This document shows positions 1 to 7,600 of a stretch of 44,951 nucleotides of DNA, piece by piece; the first letter of the stretch is position 1; each line of letters opens with the position of its first letter. The translations under genes were made by a program, and so were the position numbers. The DNA is from an uncultured Acetatifactor sp. GTDB taxonomy: Bacteria; Bacillota; Clostridia; Lachnospirales; Lachnospiraceae. The stretch is from assembly GCA_910584865.1 (NCBI GenBank), contig CAJUCE010000040.1, forward strand, positions 1 to 44,951, in the 5' to 3' direction. The notes below the pieces were generated by a model. That model did no database searches. It saw only the letters and a list, made by a program, of their open reading frames with translations, and was not told where the DNA came from.

Positions 1-1
1 C

Positions 2-178
2 GGACTTACGCCGACCAACAATGAAAGTGCAGGGAAGAAAAAATCTGTCCGGGTCTCCAAAGCCGGATGCTATATCAAGCCACTGCTTGTACAGTGTGCC
101 AATGCTGTTGTTACCAGCAAAAAGCATCCTGAAATTCGCAACCGCTATCTAAAGATGGCTTGTTTGTCGTGTGCTTAA
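2..178 (+). pseudogene. IS110-family transposase, C-terminal fragment
   Basis: The open frame enters from the left edge and gives 58 residues beginning GLTPTNNESAGKKKS. This is the helix-rich C-terminal IS116/IS110/IS902 (Transposase_20) domain, with the conserved SAGK and the KPLLVQ region. The family normally continues past this point with a basic KRRG-type segment and a terminal helix. Here the frame stops right after RYLKMACLSCA, so the 3' end looks truncated. The 5' part lies outside the window. No terminal repeats are expected for IS110 and none were seen. It marks the left part of the window as accessory DNA. Confidence 0.7.
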
Positions 179-484
179 GGTAATGGATACCCTCTACTTC
201 TCATTTTCAATCTTACTCCTCTCTGTTTCAGACAGGAGAGTATGACACTGTCACGCAATAAGCTCCTGCCTTGTAAATATAATCAGGGGGTCAAAGCATA
301 GAGTTTCCGCATGAGATTTAGATGAATAGAATTTCATACCACTGTGTTTAAGAAAAAATATGCTTTATAAATACAGCATAGCACAATTCCCGGTATTGTC
401 AAGGATATTTTGGTGCATATTTCAACGGCTTCCCCAAAGCGTTCATCTAAAAAGCTCCCGTTAAAAATAAATTCTCATCCCCTC
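179..484. other. Non-coding stretch between IS110 remnant and gntR
   Basis: About 300 bases between the transposase stop and the gntR promoter. The only structure seen is a short imperfect hairpin near 214-240 (CTCCT against AGGAG). No open frame with a ribosome-binding site and no RNA gene was recognised. It is probably decayed flank of the insertion sequence. Confidence 0.4.
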
Positions 485-513
485 TTGACACCCGACTTGC
501 AGTGTGCTATACT
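485..513 (+). promoter_or_regulatory. Sigma-A-type promoter of the GntR-ABC operon
   Basis: TTGACA (485-490), a 17-nt spacer and TATACT (508-513) form a near-consensus vegetative promoter 47 nt upstream of the gntR start. The -10 box overlaps the left arm of the inverted repeat described in the next entry, so repression by the operon's own regulator is plausible. Confidence 0.75.
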
Positions 514-535
514 GTACTTGTAGATGCAATACAGT
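511..535 (+). promoter_or_regulatory. Candidate GntR operator
   Basis: ACTGTA (511-516) and TACAGT (530-535) are perfect inverted half-sites separated by 13 nt. They lie between the -10 box and the ribosome-binding site. YtrA-type GntR proteins are usually autoregulatory and bind palindromes at this position, so this is the likely operator. Function is inferred from position and symmetry only. Confidence 0.45.
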
Positions 536-559
536 TAATGACAGAAAGGCGGTGAAGAC

Positions 560-934
560 TTGGAGATTGTTGTGAGCAATAAGACGAGCCGCCCTTTGTA
601 CGAGCAGATTTCAACACAGGTGAAAACTCAGATTATGAGCGGCGAATTAAAAGCCGGGGAAGCCCTTCCTTCCATCCGCTCCCTTGCAAAATCGCTGCAA
701 ATCAGTATATTAACCGTACAAAAGGCATATGACCTGTTGCAGGCAGACGGTTTTATCGAGACAACAGCCGGAAAGGGATGCTTTGTCTCCGTGCAAAACC
801 AGGATTTCTATTTAGAAGAACAGCAGAAGAAGATAGAGGAACGCTTGAATGAGGCGATTGAGATAGCCCGAGCAAGCGGCATACCGCTTAACAAACTGAT
901 TAACCTGTTGACGCTGCTGTATGAGGAGGATTGA
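560..934 (+). CDS. GntR-family (YtrA subfamily) transcriptional regulator
   Basis: A 124-residue protein with an N-terminal winged helix (about residues 9-77). It has the family signatures PLYEQI, LPSIRSLA and the recognition-helix stretch TVQKAYDLL. A short helical tail replaces a large effector domain, and that length and architecture are typical of the YtrA subfamily. The start is TTG at 560, preceded by a purine-rich AAAGGCGGTGA. It is the first gene of an operon with an ABC ATPase and a permease. YtrA-type regulators usually repress such exporters and respond to cell-envelope antibiotics. The effector cannot be read from the sequence. Confidence 0.85.
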   Translation: MEIVVSNKTSRPLYEQISTQVKTQIMSGELKAGEALPSIRSLAKSLQISILTVQKAYDLLQADGFIETTAGKGCFVSVQNQDFYLEEQQKKIEERLNEAIEIARASGIPLNKLINLLTLLYEED

Positions 935-936
935 CA

Positions 937-1791
937 ATGAATGAAGCTTTAACGATTTCGGGGCTTACCAAAACTTATCAGGATTTTGTCCTGGACAGCG
1001 TTTCCTTCACTGTTCCGGGCGGCTGTATTGTCGGGCTGATCGGGGAAAACGGCGCCGGCAAAAGTACAATCATCAATGCGGTTCTGGGGCTTGTCCAAAA
1101 GGAAGCCGGCCATGTCTCCGTTTTGGGACACGAGGAACTGGACGGGGACACCAAAGAACAGATCGGCGTGGTCTTTGACGGCAGCAATTATCCGGAAATG
1201 CTTTCCCCAAAGAAAATGAACCGGGTGATGAAAAATGTCTATCATTCGTGGAACGAACAGACCTATTTCCGGCTGCTGAAGGAATTCTCCCTGCCTCCTG
1301 ACAAGCAAATCAAACAGTTTTCAAAAGGGATGAAAATGAAACTGGCGATTTCCGTTGCCCTGTCCCACGATTCCAGGCTGCTGATTCTGGACGAAGCCAC
1401 CAGCGGGCTTGACCCTGTTGTCCGGGACGATATCCTGGACATGCTTCTGGATTTTGTGCAGGACGAAGAGCATTCCATACTGGTATCTTCTCATATCACC
1501 AGTGACCTGGAAAAAATTGCGGACTATATCGTATTTATCCATGAAGGGCAGGTGGTGTTCTCCAAGCCCAAGGACGAACTTGTTGAACAATACGGCATTA
1601 TCAAGTGCGGGGCGGCGCAGTTTGACGCATTGGACAAATCAGACATGATTGTATACCGCAAAATGGATTATGAATGGCAGGTTCTGATTTCCCACCGGGA
1701 GAAAATGCAGAAAAAATATCCGAAGGCCCTGATTGTGCCGGCAACCATTGACGAAATAATGCTGCTCTATATAAAGGGAGGAAAAGAATGA
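937..1791 (+). CDS. ABC transporter ATP-binding protein
   Basis: A 284-residue nucleotide-binding subunit. The Walker A motif GENGAGKST is at about residues 36-44, an ABC signature variant FSKGMKMKLAI at about 128, and Walker B LLILDEATSGLD from about 148. The C-terminal region after about residue 210 is typical of the BcrA/YtrB-like ABC-2 exporter group. ATG 937 is preferred over the in-frame TTG 931 because GAGGAGGA (923-930) sits six bases upstream of it and the TTG overlaps the gntR stop. The downstream permease overlaps it by ATGA, which points to translational coupling. The substrate is unknown; envelope-stress export is an inference. Confidence 0.9.
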   Translation: MNEALTISGLTKTYQDFVLDSVSFTVPGGCIVGLIGENGAGKSTIINAVLGLVQKEAGHVSVLGHEELDGDTKEQIGVVFDGSNYPEMLSPKKMNRVMKNVYHSWNEQTYFRLLKEFSLPPDKQIKQFSKGMKMKLAISVALSHDSRLLILDEATSGLDPVVRDDILDMLLDFVQDEEHSILVSSHITSDLEKIADYIVFIHEGQVVFSKPKDELVEQYGIIKCGAAQFDALDKSDMIVYRKMDYEWQVLISHREKMQKKYPKALIVPATIDEIMLLYIKGGKE

Positions 1792-2396
1792 AAGGATTAT
1801 TATTAAAAGACTACTATCTGATCAAATCCGTACTTTATATCATCCTTGTGGTTTTTGCCATTGTGGGAATCGGCATGTCCTTCCTGGCCTCCACATGGGT
1901 ACTGGCCGTACTTGCCACCGTTATGCTGGGAATGATCTCCGTAACCACCATCAACATGGATAAAAATTCAGGATGGAGAAAAGTGTCTGTGGTTTTGCCC
2001 GTATCCAGGAAAGCGGTTTTGGACAGCAAGTATATCCTGTATTTATTGCTCAGCGGAACCGGACTGCTTTCAGGCATCGTTCTGAGCATTGCCGTCTCTG
2101 TATGCAGAGGGGAATTTGATTCCCATTCCATGCTGCTGTTTGTCAGCATCAGCATTGCCATGGCCCTGTTCTCCGGAAGCATGACAATCCCCTTCACATT
2201 CCTTTTCAGCGAGGAAAAAAGCATGCTGGGGCTGATTATTGCATATCCCCTTTCCGCTATGGTATTTATGGGCGCCGCCATGCTGATTGACGACAAGCTG
2301 ACAGCATGCGGCCTGGTGGCTGCCGCGGGAATCCTGCTTTATACTGTCTCGTGGGGCGTCGCGAGGAAATATATTGCAGGCAGGGATATCGGTTAG
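1788..2396 (+). CDS. ABC-2-type transporter permease
   Basis: A 202-residue integral membrane protein starting MKGLLLKDYYLIKS, an amphipathic cytoplasmic start common in ABC-2 permeases such as the ABC2_membrane_5 family. About six hydrophobic segments follow, in pairs near residues 14-55, 85-105, 118-138 and 145-195. The charged loop NMDKNSGWRKVSVVLPVSRK is the usual coupling region of this group. It overlaps the ATPase stop by four bases (ATGA), so the two are surely one transporter. A stem-loop terminator follows directly, making this the last gene of the operon. Confidence 0.85.
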   Translation: MKGLLLKDYYLIKSVLYIILVVFAIVGIGMSFLASTWVLAVLATVMLGMISVTTINMDKNSGWRKVSVVLPVSRKAVLDSKYILYLLLSGTGLLSGIVLSIAVSVCRGEFDSHSMLLFVSISIAMALFSGSMTIPFTFLFSEEKSMLGLIIAYPLSAMVFMGAAMLIDDKLTACGLVAAAGILLYTVSWGVARKYIAGRDIG

Positions 2397-2397
2397 A

Positions 2398-2420
2398 AAC
2401 GGGACTTTACCCGTTCTTTT
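2398..2420 (+). terminator. Intrinsic terminator of the GntR-ABC operon
   Basis: AACGGG (2398-2403), a 6-nt loop and CCCGTT (2410-2415) form a stem followed by CTTTT. It begins two bases after the permease stop. Confidence 0.65.
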
Positions 2421-2866
2421 CAGAACACCGTAACAAACGAATTCGCCCGGCATTCTGAAATCCCCAAAGTGATTCGCAGCAGTTCCTTCCGAAAGCATCC
2501 GAACAAACCTTTCCCTCCGGTGATTCCAGATGGAGAAAAAGAAATTCCCGGGCAGGCTGTATGCAGTGATGACCATTCCCCAGCCGCTTCCATGGGCTCC
2601 GCCATTTCCTCCTTCACGCTCTCCGGCAGATGCTGCGCGCTGACCCCTATCACCATGTCCGCCATATTCCCGATATAGGCAAATACGGCTAGACAGGAAA
2701 ATGTAGAGCATACCTGCCAGTACCACAGTGGAGATAAAATTACGGCTCCGTTCCGGAACCTTGCCGATTTGTACATGATTTCGTCGCTATACTCATAAGC
2801 GTAATCATTCTTGACAATAGAAGTACCGCTTCCATTACGGGCCGGTTCCTGTTCTGCATAATAAAA
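2420..2866 (-). pseudogene. Doubtful decayed membrane-protein reading frame
   Basis: On the minus strand one frame stays open for about 149 codons. It contains a plausible amphipathic stretch (SDEIMYKSARFRNGA), a hydrophobic stretch (LWYWQVCSTFSCLAVFAYI) and a charged helix (ESVKEEMAEPMEAAGE). No good ribosome-binding site precedes its internal ATG at 2776. The C-terminal third looks non-protein-like. The juxtamembrane layout recalls clostridial sensor kinases, but no kinase motif survives. This could be an eroded gene or chance. I do not assign a function. Confidence 0.2.
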
Positions 2867-2948
2867 TCAACAAGCCGACAAAATAGGAACTCAAAACCGA
2901 AAATTACGCCTGTCAGGCTGACTGCATATTTTCATGCGCAGAAATCCA

Positions 2949-2957
2949 TGTTATAAT
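2949..2957 (+). promoter_or_regulatory. Extended -10 promoter of ybaK
   Basis: TGTTATAAT is a perfect extended -10 element (TG-N-TATAAT) about 150 nt upstream of ybaK. No good -35 box is present at the right distance, as is common for extended -10 promoters. The roughly 145-nt leader shows no structure I recognise. Confidence 0.45.
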
Positions 2958-3108
2958 AGTCATCGGTTCTGTCCTCCCATAGAAATTCACATCGTTCATA
3001 CATGACGGACAGTACCGCCGAGGCCGGCAAAGTCTGCATATATGGCAAGCAGCATCGCTCATGCCGGCAAATCCGCCTGTAAACAGTTGAAAGGAGTAAA
3101 CCAAAATA

Positions 3109-3594
3109 ATGGCAAAGCAGAAAGAAATCAAGACAAACGCCATGCGTATATTGGAATCCCTGAAGATCCCCTATCGGCACATGACCTATGAATGCGATGA
3201 ATTTATTGACGGGCTGCAGATTGCGGATATGCTGAATCTGCCCCATGAAAAAGTATATAAAACCCTGGTGACAGCGGGCAGCAACAGAGAGTATTATGTG
3301 TTTGTAATCCCCATTGAAAGGGAACTGGACCTCAAGGCTGCCGCCAAAAGCGTGGGCGTGAAGAGCGTGGAAATGATTCATGTGAAAGATATCAACCGGA
3401 TTACCGGCTATGTGAGGGGCGGCTGTACTGCCATCGGAATGAAGAAGCAGTACGTGACCAGAATAGACAGCTCGGCCAGGGAACTGGAGACAATCATTGT
3501 CAGCGGCGGCCGTATCGGCTCCCAGCTGGAATTGTCTCCGGAAGCGCTGGCACAGGCCTCCGGCGCGGAATTTGCGGATGTGGCGCGGCACTGA
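3109..3594 (+). CDS. ybaK: YbaK/EbsC-type aminoacyl-tRNA deacylase
   Basis: A 161-residue single-domain protein of the YbaK/ProX editing superfamily, which in trans hydrolyses misacylated tRNA, classically Cys-tRNA(Pro). Family features are the N-terminal TNAMRILESLKIPY segment, KVYKTLVT (the conserved lysine is typically catalytic), the GYVRGGCTAIG loop and the C-terminal GGRIGSQLELSPEAL segment. Length is normal for the family. The start is ATG 3109, with AAAGGAG 13 bases upstream. It appears monocistronic, with its own extended -10 promoter and a MITE-like element right after its stop. Cysteinyl-tRNA(Pro) specificity is the usual assignment but was not tested. Confidence 0.9.
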   Translation: MAKQKEIKTNAMRILESLKIPYRHMTYECDEFIDGLQIADMLNLPHEKVYKTLVTAGSNREYYVFVIPIERELDLKAAAKSVGVKSVEMIHVKDINRITGYVRGGCTAIGMKKQYVTRIDSSARELETIIVSGGRIGSQLELSPEALAQASGAEFADVARH

Positions 3595-3610
3595 ATTCCG
3601 GAATCCGTTT

Positions 3611-3712
3611 AGGAACTGTCGGAAAATAACTGCTACAATTTCTTTAGGCAAAAACCCTGAAATACAATAAAAACTGCGATAAACCTGTAGCAGTTATTTG
3701 TAGACATTTCCT
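3611..3712. mobile_element. MITE-like element with 27-bp terminal inverted repeats
   Basis: The 27 bases at 3611-3637 and the reverse complement of 3686-3712 match at 23 of 27 positions. The inner 14 bp (AAATAACTGCTACA) match perfectly. The 48-nt centre has no coding potential. No clear target-site duplication is visible. The termini resemble transposase-recognised ends, so a non-autonomous element or insertion-sequence relic is the best reading. It could also form a long hairpin in RNA running out of ybaK. Confidence 0.55.
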
Positions 3713-3736
3713 TATACTCTTAATAATCGCTTTTCC

Positions 3737-3784
3737 ATAAAAAGAAACCGATGGTTCCGGCAAAAAACAGCCTGAACTATCGGT
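3737..3784 (-). terminator. Intrinsic terminator after hicB
   Basis: ACCGATGGTTC (3747-3757) pairs with GAACTATCGGT (3774-3784), with one G-U pair. On the minus strand the stem is followed by a short T-rich run, read as A-rich on the plus strand at 3737-3746. This places it as the terminator of the leftward hicAB operon. Confidence 0.6.
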
Positions 3785-3822
3785 CTCTCTTAAGCAAAAC
3801 ACATCCGGACAATGGCTTAGAA

Positions 3823-4242
3823 CTATAAAGCCCGCTCTACGTTTAATGCCTTCATCAATGCTTCCTGCAGCAATCTGGAGACATTAATTCCCGCATGCTC
3901 AGCCTCATAATTCAGCCAACTTGGAATCGTAACATTTCTTCTGACAGTCTTTGTATCAATCTTTCTTCTATATTCTCCCGAATCAATATCAACAAAAGAT
4001 ATAACGGTATCGCCCTCCTCCGCAAATGTCCCGCTGTTTACATCTAAAGCATGAATCTCGGATGGCAATGGAATTTCCATTCCGTCATCTTCCATTGACA
4101 CACATTTCAGTTCAATTGCGTCTCTTGCCATTTCTATCGCGTCGGACATATCCTTCCCCTCTGTTAATATTTCCAGGTCCGGAACTTCTACCAATATAAC
4201 GGTATCTGCTTTCGTAAAAAACACAGGATACACATTCTTCAT
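3823..4242 (-). CDS. hicB: HicB-family antitoxin
   Basis: A 139-residue protein with the HicB layout. The N-terminal degraded RNase-H-like fold begins YPVFFTKADTVILVEVPDLE and continues through EMARDAIELKCVSMEDDG (about residues 5-55). The C-terminal ribbon-helix-helix DNA-binding part is at about residues 100-135, with VRRNVTIPSWLNYEAEHAG. HicB neutralises HicA and represses the shared promoter. It lies 66 bases downstream of hicA on the same strand, the usual toxin-first order. A palindrome that suits the ribbon-helix-helix domain overlaps the promoter. Confidence 0.9.
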   Translation of the reverse strand: MKNVYPVFFTKADTVILVEVPDLEILTEGKDMSDAIEMARDAIELKCVSMEDDGMEIPLPSEIHALDVNSGTFAEEGDTVISFVDIDSGEYRRKIDTKTVRRNVTIPSWLNYEAEHAGINVSRLLQEALMKALNVERAL

Positions 4243-4308
4243 CCTTATTTCTCCGTATCTTATAACAAATTAGCATTGACCAAATAAATATGGCCTATCT
4301 ACAGTATA

Positions 4309-4479
4309 TCAAAGGTTTCTTCTCTTTATAATTGCTTTTGCCAATCTTTCGTCAATTTCTCTATGCCTTGGAACCTCCTCCTTCTCGTCTCCTTTAGCAT
4401 ATACATCATGATTACTTCCATGCCGCTCAAAGATAAAACCGGCATTCTCAAGCTTTTTTACAAGTTCTCTTTGTTTCAT
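4309..4479 (-). CDS. hicA: HicA-family mRNA interferase toxin
   Basis: A 56-residue protein, MKQRELVKKLENAG and onward, small but complete for HicA. It has the dsRBD-like fold signature with the catalytic histidine in the family-typical RHGSNHDVY segment (residues 19-27) and the VPRHREID segment before the last helix. HicA proteins cleave mRNA independently of the ribosome until bound by HicB. ATG 4479 is supported by GGAGG six bases upstream. A TTGACA-N17-TATAAT promoter lies about 55 bases further up. Confidence 0.9.
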   Translation of the reverse strand: MKQRELVKKLENAGFIFERHGSNHDVYAKGDEKEEVPRHREIDERLAKAIIKRRNL

Positions 4480-4534
4480 ACTTTTCCTCCGTATGAAATT
4501 TTATTTCTTTCAATGCCTCCTCCTTTCAGCTTCT

Positions 4535-4571
4535 ATTATACACACTCAATACACATATGTCAACCATATGT
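4535..4571 (-). promoter_or_regulatory. hicAB promoter with overlapping palindromic operator
   Basis: On the minus strand, TTGACA (4558-4563), exactly 17 nt and TATAAT (4535-4540) form a perfect consensus promoter. ACATATG (4553-4559) and CATATGT (4565-4571) are perfect inverted half-sites five bases apart that straddle the -35 box. This is the expected position for HicB autorepression. Confidence 0.75.
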
Positions 4572-4628
4572 ATCAATGTCTTCAGAACTTCAGTTACTGT
4601 TCATGACAAACCGTAAACAGCAGCGGCT

Positions 4629-7600
4629 TCACCCCAAAGCCGGAGGCAGCTCACCCCCATCGGTAATATAAACCTGCTCAAACCGCAGCCTGGAGGAAAA
4701 TGTCACGATACGCAGCTCATGTTCTCCTTCCGTCAGCTGCGCCTTCCACACCGGAATCCATTTCCAAACCTGCTCGTTGGAGTAGCGCCAGATTCCCCGT
4801 CCGCCGTAGAGGGTAGATTCCGGAACCAGTTCCCCATCCAGACCTATGGTGAAATGGCAGGTGTCATCCCCCCACATCATGGCCCGGATCCAGATATTGT
4901 AATTCCCTCCCTGCACCCGGAAAAGGTAGCGCAGGGCAGGGGCATCTGCCGCATCCGTCCAGTGTTTTCCATACTCTCGGATGTACAGAGCAAGCCCGGT
5001 CTCCCCATGGGAGGGACTGGCGCACCACTGCCAACGATAATTCTCCATGCGGGCAAACGCGGTATCCGCCAGAGCCGCCCCGCATTCAATCAGAAGCCTG
5101 CCGTCCTTTTCCCCGGGCAGACTGCGGCCGCTTTCCACCAGTTCCTCCGCTTTCACAGGCTTTCCCCAGGCGGAAGGCTGAACCATGATATCCTCCGCAT
5201 CCAGGGTTCCTCCCCGGGGATTTTCCGGCAGATAGAGCACGGGACGGGGCAGGAGCGAGACGGCCTCCTTGCCATAGTTTTCCTCCACAAACCCCCGGAT
5301 ATCAAAAGCCTGGGGAAGTCGCTGGTCTCCTCCCTCCCTGCCCAAGCTGTTCTCCCTTCTTTCCCCGGTATAAATCACAAATCGGGTAAAGGCAAAATAA
5401 CGACTCATGGCATGGAAGGTTATCCTATGCGTGCCCGCCTCCATATGGGGCAGTCTGAGATATATTTTATCAACGTTATTCCGTATATTTTCTTTCCAGG
5501 AACCCCGGTATTCGTCATTAGACTCCGATTCCAGTATCTGCACCGGTCCCTGGTCCACGGAAACTCCCACCTGTATGGCTCCCACGGAATTCAGGGACGG
5601 GAATCTGTGCAGCTCCAGCAGATGGCTGCCCGGCGTCAGGACGGTAACCTGCCAGGACACCTGCGCCCCCGGCTCCCGGGCCTCCAACAGGCTGCCGGAA
5701 TCCCTGCCCAGGTTGGGTATCCGTTTCCACCCGGCACTGTTTTCACAAGTACCGCCTGGCGCTGTTTCCTCGAATAAGCCGTCCGGTGATGCTTCTTCAC
5801 AGCCCTTACTCTGTTCAGCTTCCCCAAAGCTTCTTCCCTGTACTGCCTCCCCATAATTTTTAATCTGCTCAGTTCCATTGCCGATTTGTTCCGTTTCGCT
5901 GCAGATTCGCCCATCTTCAGCCTCCGCGCAGATTCGCCCATCGTCCTCCACACTTCCCAGGAAATCCCGGGACGGCTGTTGGCCTGTTCCCCGGAACGCT
6001 TCCGTTCCCTGCTTTATTCCTTCCATGGAACGGGTCTCTTTCCCTGCCCCGGAAAATTCCTTTTCCTTCCATTTGAATGCTTTACTCTCTTTCCAGGCGG
6101 CCGCCGTCTCACCCCGCTGTCCAAACCTGACGGACACAGGAACAGAATCTACAGTCCTTCCCTCCCAATCCTGAATCCGTATGAATCCGGAAAGCCGGGA
6201 TGTCTGACACCCGAAGGCCTCCAATTGTTCGGCTGTCACCTGGCCCGACGGCTCCACGGAGGTCTTCTGCTGTCCGGCTGCCTTCCCGTCTGACAGCTCC
6301 ACGGGATTCTCCTGCTGTCCACCTGCCTTCCTGACCGACGACTCCACGGCGGCCCCCTGCTGTCCCACTGCCTTCCTGACCGACGGCTCCACGGCGGCCT
6401 CCTGCTGTCCGACCGTCTTCCGACCTGACGGCTCCACAACGGCCTCCTGCCGTCCGACCGTCTTCTGGCCCGACGGCTCCACGGCGGCCTCCAACTGTCC
6501 GGCCGCCTTCCGACATGACGGCTCCACGGCGGCCTCCTGCAGCGCCAACACCTTATCCCTGTCAGGCGCAAACAAAACCCGTGCTTCCGTATCCACCAGG
6601 CATTCAGCCTCAGAAGTCCCTGTCTCCGCAAACCGGATCCAGTCAGGCCCGCTTAACCGGTACTTCACCGGGGCATTCCCCTCATTGCCAATCTCAATCC
6701 ATTTGACAGCAGGCTGTGTAAATACAATTTCCTGCCCATCATTCCATTTTGTCACGATAAAATTGCATTTTCTGCTGCCTTCCGCACCAACTTTTCCGCC
6801 CTCGGAGCCATCTCCTCCCTCCCGCGGCCCTTTCCCGGCCAACGGAATCTCCTCTGCCGACAGTTCCTCTCCCGACGATAATGCATCCCCATTTAACGGC
6901 ATATACTCCAACGTATCTTCAGCCGACAATATTTCCTCAACCGGTGACAACTCTCCCACCGGCGGCATGCAGGCCGGATGCATGGCCGTGCGCGGCGGCG
7001 GGAAATCCTCCGGCGTCAGGATGCCGTTCCACTTCCCACCCGCCATAACATGATTATAATAATGAAGCATGCTTCTCCTGGCATGGTCAAACTCCCGGCA
7101 GAGATCCGTATATTTCCGGGCAGCTTTCTTCTTTCCCTGAGCCATGCAGAGATTGCTCCTGTCCGCATAATAGTACATCAGATTCGTATAATACGCGGCG
7201 TGCACCTTCATTCCGATCATCTGGAAGAAAGCGTCCTGTTCCTCCTCCGGCAGGGACTTCCAGATCCGGTTCACCACAGCAAACATTTCCTCATATCTAT
7301 GAATACGCCCTGCCGCTTCATCCCCCCAGGCAGTCTGGGAAAAGGCATCAAAGTCCATCTGCTCCACCTTGCGGGCATTGGTAAGCTGGTCAAATTCCGT
7401 GAGGATGGGCGCCAGCTCCGCCCCATATCCGCCGCTGAAAGTTCTGTCAATCCACTGCCGCAGAAAAGCCTGCTCATCCTCCGTCAATGCCCCTTCCCTG
7501 CCCGCCTCCCAGGCATAAGCCGCATAGAAGGACTTCTGCTGCTCCAGGGGCTTCATGGCCCCGAAATTGGTCACCCAGATCTTCCGAATCCCCTCCTCAT

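Noticed and set aside
6222..6536. Regular 45-bp repeats as a CRISPR array
   Set aside because: The units are directly adjacent without unique spacers, are in frame with the GH115 protein and show no cas genes nearby.
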